64,000 nt of DNA from Ectocarpus siliculosus (lineage: Eukaryota; Sar; Phaeophyceae; Ectocarpales; Ectocarpaceae), in assembly GCA_000310025.1 (NCBI GenBank), contig FN648673.1, forward strand, positions 19,893 through 83,892. Reading direction: 5' to 3'. A program made the translations under genes and the position numbers. The notes under the pieces are model-generated. The model was not told the origin of the DNA. It worked only from the letters and a program-made list of their open reading frames with translations, and searched no databases. This document shows, in pieces, positions 1-8,053 of this stretch (position 1 is the first letter of the stretch; each line of letters opens with the position of its first letter).

Positions 1-1437
1 CTTGCCAACTGCGCCGTGTTGCTACAGCAGAAAGTCAGGAGTGTCCTCCGTACTCTTGACTCCGGGGTAATTGCGCTGGAACCAGATGTATTCCTTAACG
101 GGTTTTGGGCGACACAACCAGACGTTCACACCAGTCGGCGCAGAGAATTGCTGACTGATCTACTTCACGAGCACCTGTTGACGCACAACCAGATCACTTC
201 GGCCGACACCGTACAAGTGTATCGCATAACAGGAGAAGTAGTAGACACCCCGCGTGACAGTGTTACGGCTACAGACTGGTTGCGTATCTGTGTGCGTGAG
301 TATGCCCTGACGGGAGGTGCGGTGGAGTACGCTACTACGTCGTTGCAGTCTCTGACGCTTGGTACACCGGAATCCATGCCTACCGCAGCAGCCCGCGTTT
401 TGGCAGCCTTCAGAGCCACGTTGGTAGATCCCGACCGACCCCACATCACCGAACAGAGCTATTTTTGGCGGTATATTTCGGCAGTACAGATGACAGCCTT
501 GTTCGAACGCGTTGCCGAGGTGCTGCTACCGAACCCGCTCGACAGAGCGGGGGTCAACGGGTTGCTACACGAACACATCCATTCTGTCAGCACCACCCTG
601 CAGAAGTTGCGTCAGGAATCTCACAACCCCATGGGAGATCACATGCGCCACCGGGGCACGATAACGGAGGGTCTGTACCGCAAGTTTGTTGACGTGTTGA
701 GCGCGCGTTCTAAGCCATACATGACCCCACCCACGCCCCGCAAGCCAACCCGTGCGGGAGGGCAGGATAGATTGTGCGCAGCTACAGCAACGACTCGGCA
801 CATGTCGATGAACGACTTTCGAAATCTGTTCACCACATCCGGCTTAGCGTCGTTTCACCACTCGTCGCAACCTACCCCGGACGGCAGCGCGCACCAACGG
901 CCGCTGCCTGCCGTCGGGCTAACCTCGGCCGCCGCCGTAGCACCGCTCGTTGCTGCCCCAGAGTTCCCTTCGTCGGTTGCCGTCGCAGCGTTCCAGAACC
1001 ACAAGGCCAGTGTTCCGGGCCAGCACGGTGTCCCTTTCGCGGAAAAAGCAGCTCCGTCGATGGGCGCACCAGCGGCAACGCCACCGACGGCTGCCGTTCC
1101 AGCCACGGCGTCGGATCCCCCGCCGGCGACGGCACCCAGGCAGGTGATCCTCGACTACCTTCAGGAGCGGAGGATCTGCTACGGCCACGTGTTTTCCGCT
1201 TGCCGTCGATCGACCCGGTGCCGGTGGCGCCACGACTTGCTGCCCCAGTCATTTTACAAGAGCGTACCGCAACCGGAGGGCAGCTCGAGGCCCCGCCGGA
1301 TCCTGGCCGCGTTGTCACCATCCCATTTCGACACGGCCGTCGCCATGGGACTCGAGCTCCACGTGGCGGGCGAGCATGAGACAGCAATGACGGCAGGAGA
1401 CATCCCGTTGGGACCCAGGGATTCAGCCAACTTATGA
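1..1437 (+). CDS. gag: Gag-like capsid/nucleocapsid protein, 5' partial
   Basis: The frame is open from the first base, so the protein begins left of the window; the in-window GTG at 16 is not a credible eukaryotic start. Roughly the first 250 codons are alpha-helix-like and presumably capsid. Codons 275-385 are rich in Ala, Pro and Ser and look like a linker. Codons 393-411 form C-x7-C-x5-C-x3-H (Cys at nt 1177, 1201, 1219, His at 1231), which matches the spacing style of CCCH zinc fingers rather than the usual CCHC knuckle of Ty3 Gag, and probably binds RNA. It ends at TGA 1435-1437, with pol continuing in the same frame. The Gag assignment rests mainly on position and the terminal finger. 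Confidence 0.8.
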   Translation, partial: LANCAVLLQQKVRSVLRTLDSGVIALEPDVFLNGFWATQPDVHTSRRRELLTDLLHEHLLTHNQITSADTVQVYRITGEVVDTPRDSVTATDWLRICVREYALTGGAVEYATTSLQSLTLGTPESMPTAAARVLAAFRATLVDPDRPHITEQSYFWRYISAVQMTALFERVAEVLLPNPLDRAGVNGLLHEHIHSVSTTLQKLRQESHNPMGDHMRHRGTITEGLYRKFVDVLSARSKPYMTPPTPRKPTRAGGQDRLCAATATTRHMSMNDFRNLFTTSGLASFHHSSQPTPDGSAHQRPLPAVGLTSAAAVAPLVAAPEFPSSVAVAAFQNHKASVPGQHGVPFAEKAAPSMGAPAATPPTAAVPATASDPPPATAPRQVILDYLQERRICYGHVFSACRRSTRCRWRHDLLPQSFYKSVPQPEGSSRPRRILAALSPSHFDTAVAMGLELHVAGEHETAMTAGDIPLGPRDSANL

Positions 1438-1458
1438 GACGAGGACCCGGGTCTCGTC
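1435..1458 (+). promoter_or_regulatory. Possible stop-codon readthrough site between gag and pol
   Basis: TGA at 1435-1437 is the only stop separating gag from the protease frame; the frame is open on both sides. The next 21 nt (1438-1458) fold on themselves: gacgag pairs with ctcgtc, then a bulged g, then ac/gt around a ccgg loop. The self-complementary ccgg could also pair with ccgg in 1461-1466. Readthrough with a downstream structure is known for gammaretroviral gag-pol. The stem here directly abuts the stop, closer than usual. A simple inactivating mutation is the alternative. Confidence 0.45.
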
Positions 1459-4425
1459 AACCCGGGGCACCTTGCGTCTGCTAAGGCAGAGCACTACGCA
1501 GGCGATCAGTTGTGGATACGCGGTGAGATCGGGCAGGTTGGGCGTAGACGTAAGTCGTACCCAGTAGATATCTTGCTCGATACCGGGGCGGGTGGAGGCA
1601 ATTACATCTCGTTAGAGTTGTGGTTTCGCGTACGGAAGTTAGCGCGATGTCGTTTGGACAGACGTTCAGCAGGAGTCCTAGCGGCAGCAAACCCGTCAGA
1701 GAGTGGAGTGCCTCCAATGCGTATTCTTGGGCATGTCACGATTCCGATACAGTTCAATGCAGACGCTCAGGTTCGATTCATCACTGCCAGAGTAGTACCG
1801 GACCTCCCGTACGGTTTTATCATTGGCGCGGAGCATCTGCGACGCAACAAGAGCACGCTTGATTTTGGGGAAGGCAAGGGTTTCCAGCCCACGCCCTCGG
1901 CACCCTTCGTGCCATTTCTGTCGCAGATGGTAGAGGATCCGGCTCATCCGTCTCCGCTTGTAGCTGCACGTGACCGCTTTGCTCTTTTGACATGCGACTC
2001 ACAACGCGACACTAACTTGTCCGACATAGCCCCGCTGCCAGAGCTGCCCAGGCATCGTGACATCGCGTGGGAGGATGACAGCACCCTGGAATGGGACCTG
2101 GTCCTAAGTTCAAGGATGTCGTCAGGGTTCACGAGTATCGCGATACAAACGGTAGCGATTGGACCTCAACCACAGGACAGACAGTTGGTGATGGTGCTGC
2201 CCACAGAGCGTTTCGATTTAGAGAAGGGTGCCAAGGTTGGGATTGCGCGCGCAGTGATGTGGTGGACACCAGGCACGCCAGTGTACTACAAATTGGTAAA
2301 CAGAGAAGCCGAGGTAGCCGAAGTCGCTAACGGTAGCATTTGCGCCAGGATGATTGCGCTCAATGTCCGCGACCGCGCCCGTTTCGACTCTCTGTTCGAC
2401 GATACCCCGTCCACTGTTGACCCTCCACTTCCTGACTCGGTCGTTGTGCCCGCCCGTGACGTGAGTGACGACATGAGCGACGAGACCTCAGTGGCCTTAC
2501 CAACCCCGGTACGAGCGGCCGACGCCAACATGGGGCAGCTGGGAGCGTTGCAGAAGCAAGAATTAGTCGAAGTTCTGGCCACGTTCGTAGAAGAAGGCTT
2601 GTTCCCGATCGACCCCAAGCGAGTGGCAGCATGCGGTGGCAGTGAGTTGGAACTTCCTTTGATAGACGAGTTTTGTACACCGTACGCAGCCAAACAACGT
2701 CGATTTTCACCCGAGGAACGACGCATGATCCGGGCTGAAATTCAGCAATTACTAGATCGAGGTATCATTCGACCTTCCATGTCACCATGGGCTGCCCAAT
2801 GCCTGTGTGTCAGGAAGAAAGATGGTACTATGCGGCTATGCATCGACTGGAGAGTGTTGAACAAGCTTTTGGTATCTGATAGTGGTGGGCTAGGCGATAT
2901 GCAAACTATATTCGATGGGCTGAAAGGCAAGCGGTACTTCACGCAGATCGATCTCGCGTCAGGCTTTCACCAAATTGAAATCGCCGAAAAGGATCGCCAC
3001 AAAACAGCTTTCCGCGACGCAGACGGAATGTTGTTCGAATTCACACGTGCGGGTTTCGGACTGACAGTATTACCTTCTGCGTTTACGCGTCGAGTGAAGT
3101 CTGCTTTGGGAGTTATTGATGGTGTGTTTAGCTGGCTGGACGATATACTCGTTGCGAACGAAACGTGGGAGGACCATCTAGCTGCCCTGGTGCTCGTTCT
3201 CACACGCCTCCGTGCTGCTGGATTATCCGTTAATTTTCCGAAATGCATTTTCGGGGCTTCGTCCCAAGAGTTTCTCGGAATGATAATTGATGCTACCGGC
3301 ATGCACCCAGCGCCGTCTAAACTCGAAGCGATAGCCAACATGCCTCGGCCTCGAACAGTAGAAGACCTGCGCACGTTTTTGGGGCTGACAGGATACCTTC
3401 GACAGTTCGTTCCGCAATATAGTGTGATAGCAGCCCCCCTATCCGACATCCTTCGAAATAAGGCCTTTGCGTCCAAGCGCGCACGCAAGCTCCCTATTCC
3501 GTGGGGGGAGACTGAGGAACACGCCTTCCAACAGCTCAGACTATCACTTGCTTCTCCCACCGTGTTAGCCTTCCCTGATCCTAATGCGCCGTTCGAGATG
3601 CATGTCGACGCTAGCTCAGTGGGTGCAGGTGCGACCCTGCTACAGACCATCGACGGTACGCCCAGGATCATCGCCTTCGCCAGCCACAAGTTCTCTCGCA
3701 CCGACGCTCGACGCGGGCCCACGGAACGGGAGTGCATGGGGGTATTGTGGGGCGTTGACCATTTCAAACCATATTTAGCGGGTCGGCAGTTCAAAGTAGT
3801 AACGGATTGCTCTGCACTCACATGGTTGTTTCGCAGTAGGGAGCTTTGCCCCAAGTTGCATAGGTGGGCGCTTAGGCTTATGGAGTATGACATAGTATTA
3901 GAATGGAAAGCAGGAATGCATCACGTACTGCCCGATGCTTTATCCCGTCTCCCCGTAGCAAGTGCCTCCCCCGGAGACATCGACGACTCTTTTCCGGACG
4001 ACTTTACAACCCCCAATTCCGAAGCTGTGGTTGGCCCGCAAGGCCCCGTTCTTAATGGCAGGCGTCTTGCTGAGCTTACATTGGAGGAGGAATCTGAGCC
4101 AATGGATGTCGTACATGCATCGGATCAGTTGAACATAGCACCGCTGTTTGCTGACTTCCCGTTTGCTGCCTGCGCCTCGCTCAACGACCCACTGCCACCG
4201 CGTCGCTCCAGCCGTAAACGCACACCCTCAGTACGGTTGCAACCCCTAAACGACCCTCAGCTGCCTACCGTGGCACAGGTTTTATCATCGGGGCTACAGC
4301 CCGCGTTCGTACCTGAGCCTATCGAACCGCTCCCGACGCAACTACCGGAGGCAGTTCCGCCCGAGTGCACGCGATCCGCTGACTGTGGGGGAGGTGCTTT
4401 CGGCAGGGGGGGAATCGCCCTTTAG
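1438..4425 (+). CDS. pol: Pol part 1: aspartic protease, reverse transcriptase, RNase H
   Basis: The frame continues from gag with no start needed. Protease: DTG at nt 1579-1587 in the context LLDTGAGGGNYIS. Reverse transcriptase about 2560-3350: the conserved KKDGTMRLCIDWRVLNK block near 2815, first catalytic Asp at 2950 (QIDLASGFHQI), and LDD at 3136-3144 in place of the commoner YxDD. RNase H about 3590-3960: Asp 3607, Glu 3730, Asp 3805 and Asp 3934 (DALSRLP). The last ~150 codons are Pro-rich without a recognised domain. The frame ends at TAG 4423-4425 while integrase lies in the next frame. Products would process Gag-Pol and make and degrade template strands of the element cDNA. Confidence 0.93.
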   Translation, partial: DEDPGLVNPGHLASAKAEHYAGDQLWIRGEIGQVGRRRKSYPVDILLDTGAGGGNYISLELWFRVRKLARCRLDRRSAGVLAAANPSESGVPPMRILGHVTIPIQFNADAQVRFITARVVPDLPYGFIIGAEHLRRNKSTLDFGEGKGFQPTPSAPFVPFLSQMVEDPAHPSPLVAARDRFALLTCDSQRDTNLSDIAPLPELPRHRDIAWEDDSTLEWDLVLSSRMSSGFTSIAIQTVAIGPQPQDRQLVMVLPTERFDLEKGAKVGIARAVMWWTPGTPVYYKLVNREAEVAEVANGSICARMIALNVRDRARFDSLFDDTPSTVDPPLPDSVVVPARDVSDDMSDETSVALPTPVRAADANMGQLGALQKQELVEVLATFVEEGLFPIDPKRVAACGGSELELPLIDEFCTPYAAKQRRFSPEERRMIRAEIQQLLDRGIIRPSMSPWAAQCLCVRKKDGTMRLCIDWRVLNKLLVSDSGGLGDMQTIFDGLKGKRYFTQIDLASGFHQIEIAEKDRHKTAFRDADGMLFEFTRAGFGLTVLPSAFTRRVKSALGVIDGVFSWLDDILVANETWEDHLAALVLVLTRLRAAGLSVNFPKCIFGASSQEFLGMIIDATGMHPAPSKLEAIANMPRPRTVEDLRTFLGLTGYLRQFVPQYSVIAAPLSDILRNKAFASKRARKLPIPWGETEEHAFQQLRLSLASPTVLAFPDPNAPFEMHVDASSVGAGATLLQTIDGTPRIIAFASHKFSRTDARRGPTERECMGVLWGVDHFKPYLAGRQFKVVTDCSALTWLFRSRELCPKLHRWALRLMEYDIVLEWKAGMHHVLPDALSRLPVASASPGDIDDSFPDDFTTPNSEAVVGPQGPVLNGRRLAELTLEEESEPMDVVHASDQLNIAPLFADFPFAACASLNDPLPPRRSSRKRTPSVRLQPLNDPQLPTVAQVLSSGLQPAFVPEPIEPLPTQLPEAVPPECTRSADCGGGAFGRGGIAL
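4250..4425 (+). other. Overlap and +1 frame change between RNase H and integrase frames
   Basis: Frame 1 (RNase H) runs to 4425 and frame 2 (integrase) is open from 4250, giving a 176-nt overlap. Frame 2 starts to look like coding sequence near 4370-4400. Two G runs lie there: G5 at 4387-4391 and G7 at 4406-4412. Removing one G would fuse the frames, so this may be programmed +1 shifting, a one-base insertion in this copy, or a homopolymer sequencing error. Sequence alone cannot separate these. Confidence 0.6.
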
Positions 4426-6232
4426 GTCAGAGGTGGACACGGGGTCGACAGCGATCCATAGGGCGCTGCGCACGCTGAAGAATCCAGACACACTCGTTCG
4501 ACACCAGCAAAGCGATGCCCTTTTGGGCCAGGTTCGGAGGGATCTAGAAGGGAGTGGTAGAGCAGGTTACAGTTTGGATGTTAAAGGAGTGCTACGATTC
4601 GCGTTTGAAAAGGGCAAACCAGTAATAGCGACCCCCAAAAGCATGGTGGCAGACATCCTCGCATTGGTCCACACGTTACAGGGGCATGCAGGAGTGGGAG
4701 CGACCTTGGCATTAATTCGGGATCACTTTCACTGGCCCACACTGGCACGAGATGTCCGGCATTACGTTTTATCTTGTAGCTGTAGACGTCGCAAAAGGCC
4801 CAGTAGTAGACGCGTACCGATGCTGCCAGGGAGACCACTAGAACCTTGGGATGAACTCGAGATTGACCTACTCAAAATTGACACGACCTCGTTGTCTGGC
4901 AACAAGTACATTTTGCTGGTGGTAGACCGTGCATCCAAATTCCCTTTTGGGTTCCCTCTTGCAACCAAGGAAGCAATCGGCGTAGCGCGAGCGTTGTCAG
5001 AACTGTGTTTGACTTTCGGCGTCCCTAGAGTAATTCGTTGCGATGGTGGTAGAGAGTTCGGAGGAGAAGTGGTAACTCACCTTTGTCGATGGCTACAAGC
5101 GGACATCACTTTTGGCGCAGCTGATCATGCCCGGGGTCAGGGCACAGTAGAGAGATTGGGAGGATGGATGCAAGAGTTGTTGGCAGAGCTGTGCAAGTGC
5201 TGGAACGACCGTTGGGATGAATATGTATCGCCGGCCATTTGGATCAAACGTACGCTACCAGACACCTCCGTTCACCCACACATGACTCCGTTTGAACTGC
5301 TGTTCGGCCGCAAACCTCGCACCTCGCTTGACTCGTTGGCGCCTCTCTCGGAGGAGGGAAACCAAGATCATTCGGGGGGCTTGGACAACTTTGTGGAACG
5401 ACGGAAGCAGAACCTCCGGGAAGTTAGGCTGGTGCTCGAGAAGCGCCACGACCTGCGGGTGGCAGCACGGTCGAAGGCGAATGCCACCATTTCGAGGACC
5501 TCGGCGTCGGTGACAGTAGAGAAAGGCAACCTCGTCTTGGTGCGCGAAGCTGACAGCAGTCGTCACCGAGACAAGCGGGGCAGGAAGCTGCAGCACGATC
5601 TCTACACCGGGCCCTGGACAGTAGAGGAAGTCTTGCAGAGGGGTTTGAGCGTGAAAGTGAAGATGCAGGGAAGAAAACTACGTTCGAGAAGAGTGTGCAC
5701 TGCCGAGTTGAAACCCTTTCATATTCGCCCGCCTCATCTAAGACACTCCATAGCCGAGGAATTTATGCAGTTTGCGTGGGGTCCCGATTTTTGCCTGCCA
5801 GTGGAACAGCCGGACCAAGGATTGTTCGTCTCCCTTTCTGATTGCCGTCGGGTCCATTCACCTACTGGTTCTTTAGTATGGGAGTACAAAGCCATTTCTC
5901 AGGCTGGTGTTGAGTCCGTGTGGTTGCCGGAATTTGAGCTTCTTCGCGCGTTCACACGCTTGCAGCTAGATGGTTTCATCGCATTGTGGCATCTGTATCA
6001 TCCCGAACTGGCTGATCAGCTCACTCCACGCTCCACCCCGCGTACACCGTTGTCCGCCCGTGAAGCCCTGGGGATTTACCCAATAGGTTTTACATTCCAG
6101 AAAGACTTTGGAGGAGGGTTGAAGCTCCAAGGCCAAGTGTTCGGTTACCGCGACCGATACTGGCGTGTACGCTACAGTAACCAGAACTGGGAGGAGATGA
6201 CGCGTCAAGAGCTAGAACGTTGTCTTCACTGA
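4385..6232 (+). CDS. int: Pol part 2: integrase with C-terminal DNA/chromatin-binding-like tail
   Basis: Zinc-binding N domain: His at 4670 and 4685, Cys at 4775 and 4781; the last pair is C-x-C instead of the usual C-x2-C. Catalytic core: Asp 4865, Asp 5042, Glu 5150, i.e. D-x58-D-x35-E, the DD35E signature of retroviral-type integrases. A GPF/Y-like segment follows near 5520-5730 (YTGPWTVEEVL). The extreme C terminus (about 6130-6229) has YWRVRYSNQNWEEMTRQEL, resembling the short Tudor/chromo-like tail motif common in protist and fungal Ty3 elements. The GTG at 4385 is not a credible independent start; expression probably depends on frame change from the upstream pol frame. Confidence 0.92.
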   Translation: MGEVLSAGGESPFRSEVDTGSTAIHRALRTLKNPDTLVRHQQSDALLGQVRRDLEGSGRAGYSLDVKGVLRFAFEKGKPVIATPKSMVADILALVHTLQGHAGVGATLALIRDHFHWPTLARDVRHYVLSCSCRRRKRPSSRRVPMLPGRPLEPWDELEIDLLKIDTTSLSGNKYILLVVDRASKFPFGFPLATKEAIGVARALSELCLTFGVPRVIRCDGGREFGGEVVTHLCRWLQADITFGAADHARGQGTVERLGGWMQELLAELCKCWNDRWDEYVSPAIWIKRTLPDTSVHPHMTPFELLFGRKPRTSLDSLAPLSEEGNQDHSGGLDNFVERRKQNLREVRLVLEKRHDLRVAARSKANATISRTSASVTVEKGNLVLVREADSSRHRDKRGRKLQHDLYTGPWTVEEVLQRGLSVKVKMQGRKLRSRRVCTAELKPFHIRPPHLRHSIAEEFMQFAWGPDFCLPVEQPDQGLFVSLSDCRRVHSPTGSLVWEYKAISQAGVESVWLPEFELLRAFTRLQLDGFIALWHLYHPELADQLTPRSTPRTPLSAREALGIYPIGFTFQKDFGGGLKLQGQVFGYRDRYWRVRYSNQNWEEMTRQELERCLH

Positions 6233-6591
6233 AGACTGCCCCATCCCGTCGTTGTTGTGGGATATGTCGTGCCATGGTGGGGGGACATGGGTGTATCATG
6301 TAGGGTCCCGTGATTGTCGTTGTGGCAGTGGGGAGGAAGGGGCGCTTGAATAGGTGGTGTGAATGTGGGAGTCTGGAAGGACCTGTCCAGGACTTCCGTT
6401 TAGTTGTTTTGAGGGGTTTTTCTTGCTTGAGCCTACGCCTTTGCTCTTACTCGGTAGGCGGTACCGAGTCGATAGTTGTGTGCAATCCCTCGAGTGTATG
6501 TGCGCACGCGTGGGTTGATTAGGTCCTGTAGGACACGGTTGCAATCACTGTCACGATTGCAATAACGCTTTAGCTAGTGGCGGTATGTGGG
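6233..6591 (+). other. 3' untranslated region of the Ty3 element, first part
   Basis: No conserved ORF; a 70-codon frame at 6310-6522 has no recognisable features. A small palindrome (gtcctgtaggac) lies near 6523-6534. Confidence 0.5.
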
Positions 6592-6714
6592 CTAATTCAC
6601 TGTCATGGGGATCGCTTTCCATGACAACGAACTTCACGAGAGGGTTTTATCGAGAGTTTTGTCCCTCACGAGAAAGAGAGAGACGAGATGGCGCGTGAAG
6701 TTCGGGTGAATTAG
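6592..6714 (+). other. Nested inverted repeats in the 3' untranslated region (predicted multi-branch RNA fold)
   Basis: Outer arms ctaattcac (6592-6600) and gtgaattag (6706-6714) are exact reverse complements. Next inside, cgaacttcacg (6628-6638) and cgtgaagttcg (6694-6704) are exact over 11 nt. Between the two left arms a further hairpin, gtcatgg (6602-6608) with ccatgac (6619-6625), forms. The arrangement predicts a closed three-way junction. A packaging, dimerisation or RNA-stability role is inference. Confidence 0.7.
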
Positions 6715-6792
6715 TTACTTTCGAGGCATATCGGTTGATGGTAGACCTCGCGGTTCTATCATTCCTCTAGTTATAAGTACAGGATGTGGCGT

Positions 6793-6820
6793 TAGTATAT
6801 TATGAGTAAATAATATACTA
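6793..6820 (+). other. Perfect 10-bp hairpin abutting the polypurine tract
   Basis: tagtatatta (6793-6802) and taatatacta (6811-6820) are exact reverse complements around an 8-nt loop. The right arm ends on the base before the G tract that primes plus-strand DNA synthesis. Confidence 0.8.
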
Positions 6821-6827
6821 GGGGGGA
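6821..6827 (+). promoter_or_regulatory. Polypurine tract, plus-strand primer
   Basis: Six G and one A (gggggga) directly precede the TG that opens the 3' LTR, the standard position of the RNase H-resistant primer in LTR elements. Confidence 0.85.
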
Positions 6828-6995
6828 TGTTACGGTTCGGAATGATATTGTTCCGCAAGTACGTACACCCTCACAGAGGTGGTTAGCCGCAGTCCGCGGA
6901 GCCTCTGCTGGAGTCGTGGAGTTCGCCCCTCCCTTCTCACTCCTTTTCTCGAGCTACCCTTCCTGAGCTCGAACTAAAAGAATAAGACCATAACA
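6828..6995 (+). repeat. 3' LTR of the Ty3 element (168 bp)
   Basis: Begins tgttacgg right after the polypurine tract and ends ccataaca, its reverse complement with one mismatch, giving TG...CA termini. The length is short but within range for Ty3 elements. No second copy is in the window to confirm the ends. Confidence 0.7.
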
Positions 6996-7317
6996 TCTGC
7001 AAGGAGGCCTTTGCTCCGACCCAATACCAGCTCCCGCAGCCGGTACAAGTACCTTCAAGGTTCATCGCACTCGGTACAGTTGCTCGATTGCACAGAGAGA
7101 GGTCAGTGTGGGACAGCTTTTGTCCAATATGCATGGCGTTGGCGGAGAAGCCAGTAAACCTTTCTCGCGCCAAATATCTCTGGCATGAACGGGAATATCA
7201 GTGACCCGTTGACAACATGCAATGCCGCCTCTCCCTTCCTAGAGTCGAGCGACTCGTTTCAGATGCATCCGACTGTTGCTGTAAATTCGTTACCCATATG
7301 TCACAAAAGTACACCGT
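6996..7317. other. No recognised feature
   Basis: Flank of the retrotransposon. Short frames on both strands show no domain or codon bias. Confidence 0.5.
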
Positions 7318-7507
7318 GTTCACCGGTCGACGTCATAAAAAAATTAGCATTTTTTAGTATGGGGAGACCATGTGACATATGTTCCTTATATTTTCCCCTG
7401 TCAGTGCGCCGAGTTCAACCGTCGACGTCATATATAAAAATATCATTTTTTTATAATGTAAAACCATGCGATTTTTTTTCCTTATATTTTTTCCTGTCAC
7501 CCATCCG
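7318..7507 (+). repeat. Two direct copies of a ~95-bp unit
   Basis: Each copy runs from gttca(c/a)cgtcgacgtcat through an A/T-rich stretch and 'ccttatatttt' to 'cctgtca'. The copies (about 7318-7411 and 7412-7507) differ by scattered substitutions and T-run length. Confidence 0.7.
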
Positions 7508-7523
7508 ATATCCACTGCAAGGG

Positions 7524-7727
7524 TGTCCCGACGCAGCGACTAACGAGGAAGACCTGGCCGACGGGTGCACGGGCGAGATCGTCGAGGACGACCTGATCAT
7601 CAAGGATTGAGACTCCCCGCCGCTGCACTACCAGTGCGCCCGCCGCCTGTGGGACCAGACCATCAACGAGATCTTCAACAAGACCGACGAGCACCGCGAC
7701 CTGGGAACTACCCACGCCGACCTCTAA
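7524..7727 (+). pseudogene. GC-rich broken coding fragment, unknown protein
   Basis: The frame from about 7524 is interrupted by TGA at 7608-7610 and continues in frame to TAA 7725-7727. On both sides of the TGA almost every codon ends in G or C (for example CGC CGC CTG TGG GAC CAG ACC ATC AAC GAG, wrapped by like codons), in sharp contrast to the A/T-rich flanks. The peptide after the stop includes CARRLWDQTINEIFNK. I do not recognise the family. It could be an exon end, a viral insertion or a retroposed fragment; length is only about 67 codons. Confidence 0.45.
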
Positions 7728-8053
7728 AGTAAGACACGTGTTTCCATTTCGCCTCAAGAAATTCAAGGTAGATTGTTGCCACCTGCAACTGGCTTTCGCC
7801 AACTATCAATAGAGTAAAGATGTCACCCCATGTCTGACAATCATCGATGTCGGCTGACGTCAATTCATTGGGTAACTCGTTCAGCAGCCGCATCTCAAAA
7901 TCGCCAAACACGATCACATACTGCACGTGACAATCCACACCCCCAGCGAGAGTAACACTCCCTCGAGGAACGTACCAACAACTCCAAATCGACGAACACC
8001 TTCAGCTCGTCGAAATACCCAACGAAGATCGCTCACGCAACCCCGAACGACGC

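Larger units (their letters stand above)
1..6995 (+). mobile_element. Ty3-type LTR retrotransposon, 5' end outside window
   Basis: The domain order gag, aspartic protease, reverse transcriptase, RNase H, integrase is that of the Ty3 (Metaviridae-like) group. The 3' end is complete: integrase stop, about 600 nt of untranslated sequence, hairpin, polypurine tract and a short 3' LTR. The 5' LTR, primer binding site and gag start lie left of the window. Apart from one TGA and one +1 step the coding region is open for 6.2 kb with all catalytic residues present, so the copy looks young. Insertion age (LTR divergence) and the target duplication (5 nt right of the LTR: tctgc) cannot be tested here. 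Confidence 0.93.

Noticed and set aside
2967-3893. 309-codon minus-strand frame inside pol
   Set aside because: Antisense shadow of the RT/RNase H coding region.
7708-7938. Protein-like minus frame (FEMRLLNELPNELTSAD)
   Set aside because: Lies between plus-strand fragments, no recognised family, no splice sites; too weak to annotate.
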